From Flavobacterium sp. (lineage in GTDB: Bacteria; Bacteroidota; Bacteroidia; Flavobacteriales; Flavobacteriaceae): a stretch of 40,512 bases of DNA. Within the stretch, counting starts at the first letter, position 1, and every line of letters starts with the position of its first letter. The notes under the pieces were generated by a model. That model was not told the DNA's origin and did not search any database. It saw nothing but the letters and a program-made list of their open reading frames with translations. Both the position numbers and the translations under genes were made by a program. Location of the stretch: positions 1 to 40,512 of the forward strand of contig NZ_SEBS01000044.1 in NCBI RefSeq assembly GCF_004211145.1. Reading direction: 5' to 3'. Of the stretch, positions 40,096 to 40,512 are shown one piece after another.

Positions 40096-40512
40096 TTAGT
40101 TTGTTTGGTAGTCGGAAGGTAAAGAAATTATAAATTCGGAACCATGGTTTTCTTTGGAGTTTATTTTTAGTTCGCCTCGATGCGCTTTCACGATATCATA
40201 CGCCAAACTCAATCCCAAGCCGGTTCCTTCTCCGGTTGGTTTCGTCGTGAAAAACGGTTGGAAGATTTTCTCTTTTATCGAATCGGGAATGCCGTTTCCA
40301 TTGTCTTTTACCGAAATTTCGATGTTGTTTCCGACCGATGATGTCGAAACCTCAACAGTCGGCTTAAAACTTTCACCTTCAAATTTTGAACGTTCTTGCG
40401 TCGCGTAAAAAGCGTTCGTGATCAGATTCAATAAAACGCGTCCGATGTCTTGAGGAATGACTTTTACCTTTGGAAGATTTTCGGCGAAGTTCGTGATCAA
40501 TTCGGCGTTGAA
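40096..40512 (-). CDS. histidine kinase, C-terminal part (5' end beyond window)
   Basis: The frame is open to the right edge of the window, so only the last ~138 residues are seen. They contain the ATPase domain of the same kinase family as the four others: QDIGRVLLNLITNAFYA, VKDNGNGIPDSIKEKIF and FFTTKPTGEGTGLGLSLAY. HisKA and the sensor lie outside the window. The stop is one base before the carrier's ATG, so the two genes are probably coupled. Confidence 0.9.
   Translation of the reverse strand, partial: FNAELITNFAENLPKVKVIPQDIGRVLLNLITNAFYATQERSKFEGESFKPTVEVSTSSVGNNIEISVKDNGNGIPDSIKEKIFQPFFTTKPTGEGTGLGLSLAYDIVKAHRGELKINSKENHGSEFIISLPSDYQTN

Overview
The window looks like a chromosome segment from a member of the phylum Bacteroidota, most likely family Flavobacteriaceae. 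The evidence is a secreted protein with a gliding-motility/type IX secretion C-terminal domain, the RDD-SpoIIM-DUF4129-DUF4350-MoxR-DUF58 gene block typical of this group, weak TAnnTTTG-like promoter motifs, and no clear Shine-Dalgarno sites. GC content looks higher than in most flavobacteria. No rRNA, tRNA, CRISPR array, transposase or phage gene was recognised.

Layout. (1) 1-5114, minus strand: end of a surface-polysaccharide cluster with a FemAB-like acyltransferase, a sugar aminotransferase, a Wzx-type flippase, a small membrane protein and a NoeA-like methyltransferase that runs off the left edge. A 0.43-kb tandem repeat array interrupts it. (2) 5334-9338: a T9SS-exported protein, a small eRF1-like protein, a TRIC-family channel and an RDD membrane protein. 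(3) 9359-16190, plus strand: a tight block SpoIIM, DUF4129, DUF4350, MoxR ATPase, DUF58, then a small membrane protein resembling the C-terminal half of the ActC/NrfD subunit of alternative complex III, and a TrmH/SpoU RNA methyltransferase. (4) 16270-22661: periplasmic or lipoprotein-type enzymes (class C beta-lactamase-fold hydrolase, GH43-like propeller, retropepsin-like protease with PDZ), an AraC regulator and an aldo/keto reductase. (5) 23416-28513: a RelA/SpoT enzyme, a small acidic protein, a DUF1905/YdeI protein, an HD hydrolase, a YitT transporter-like protein and a small membrane protein. (6) 28624-40512, minus strand: a signalling island of five histidine kinases with nearly the same kinase core but different sensor parts, a single-domain response regulator, a response regulator fused to a class III nucleotide cyclase, a porin plus a short phosphate-binding-protein-like protein, and a YfcC-type carrier.

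Two things stand out. First, the signalling island looks like several interchangeable input modules feeding few receivers, one of them a probable cAMP producer; two neighbouring kinases are so alike at DNA level that recent duplication or gene conversion is likely. Second, many intergenic regions hold short tandem repeats (about 7-15 bp units), often arranged as large inverted repeats. Several unrelated sequence families share this architecture. One family also occurs inside the reading frame of the RNA methyltransferase gene, and other copies flank single genes.

All functional calls come from reading motifs by eye; no database search was run.
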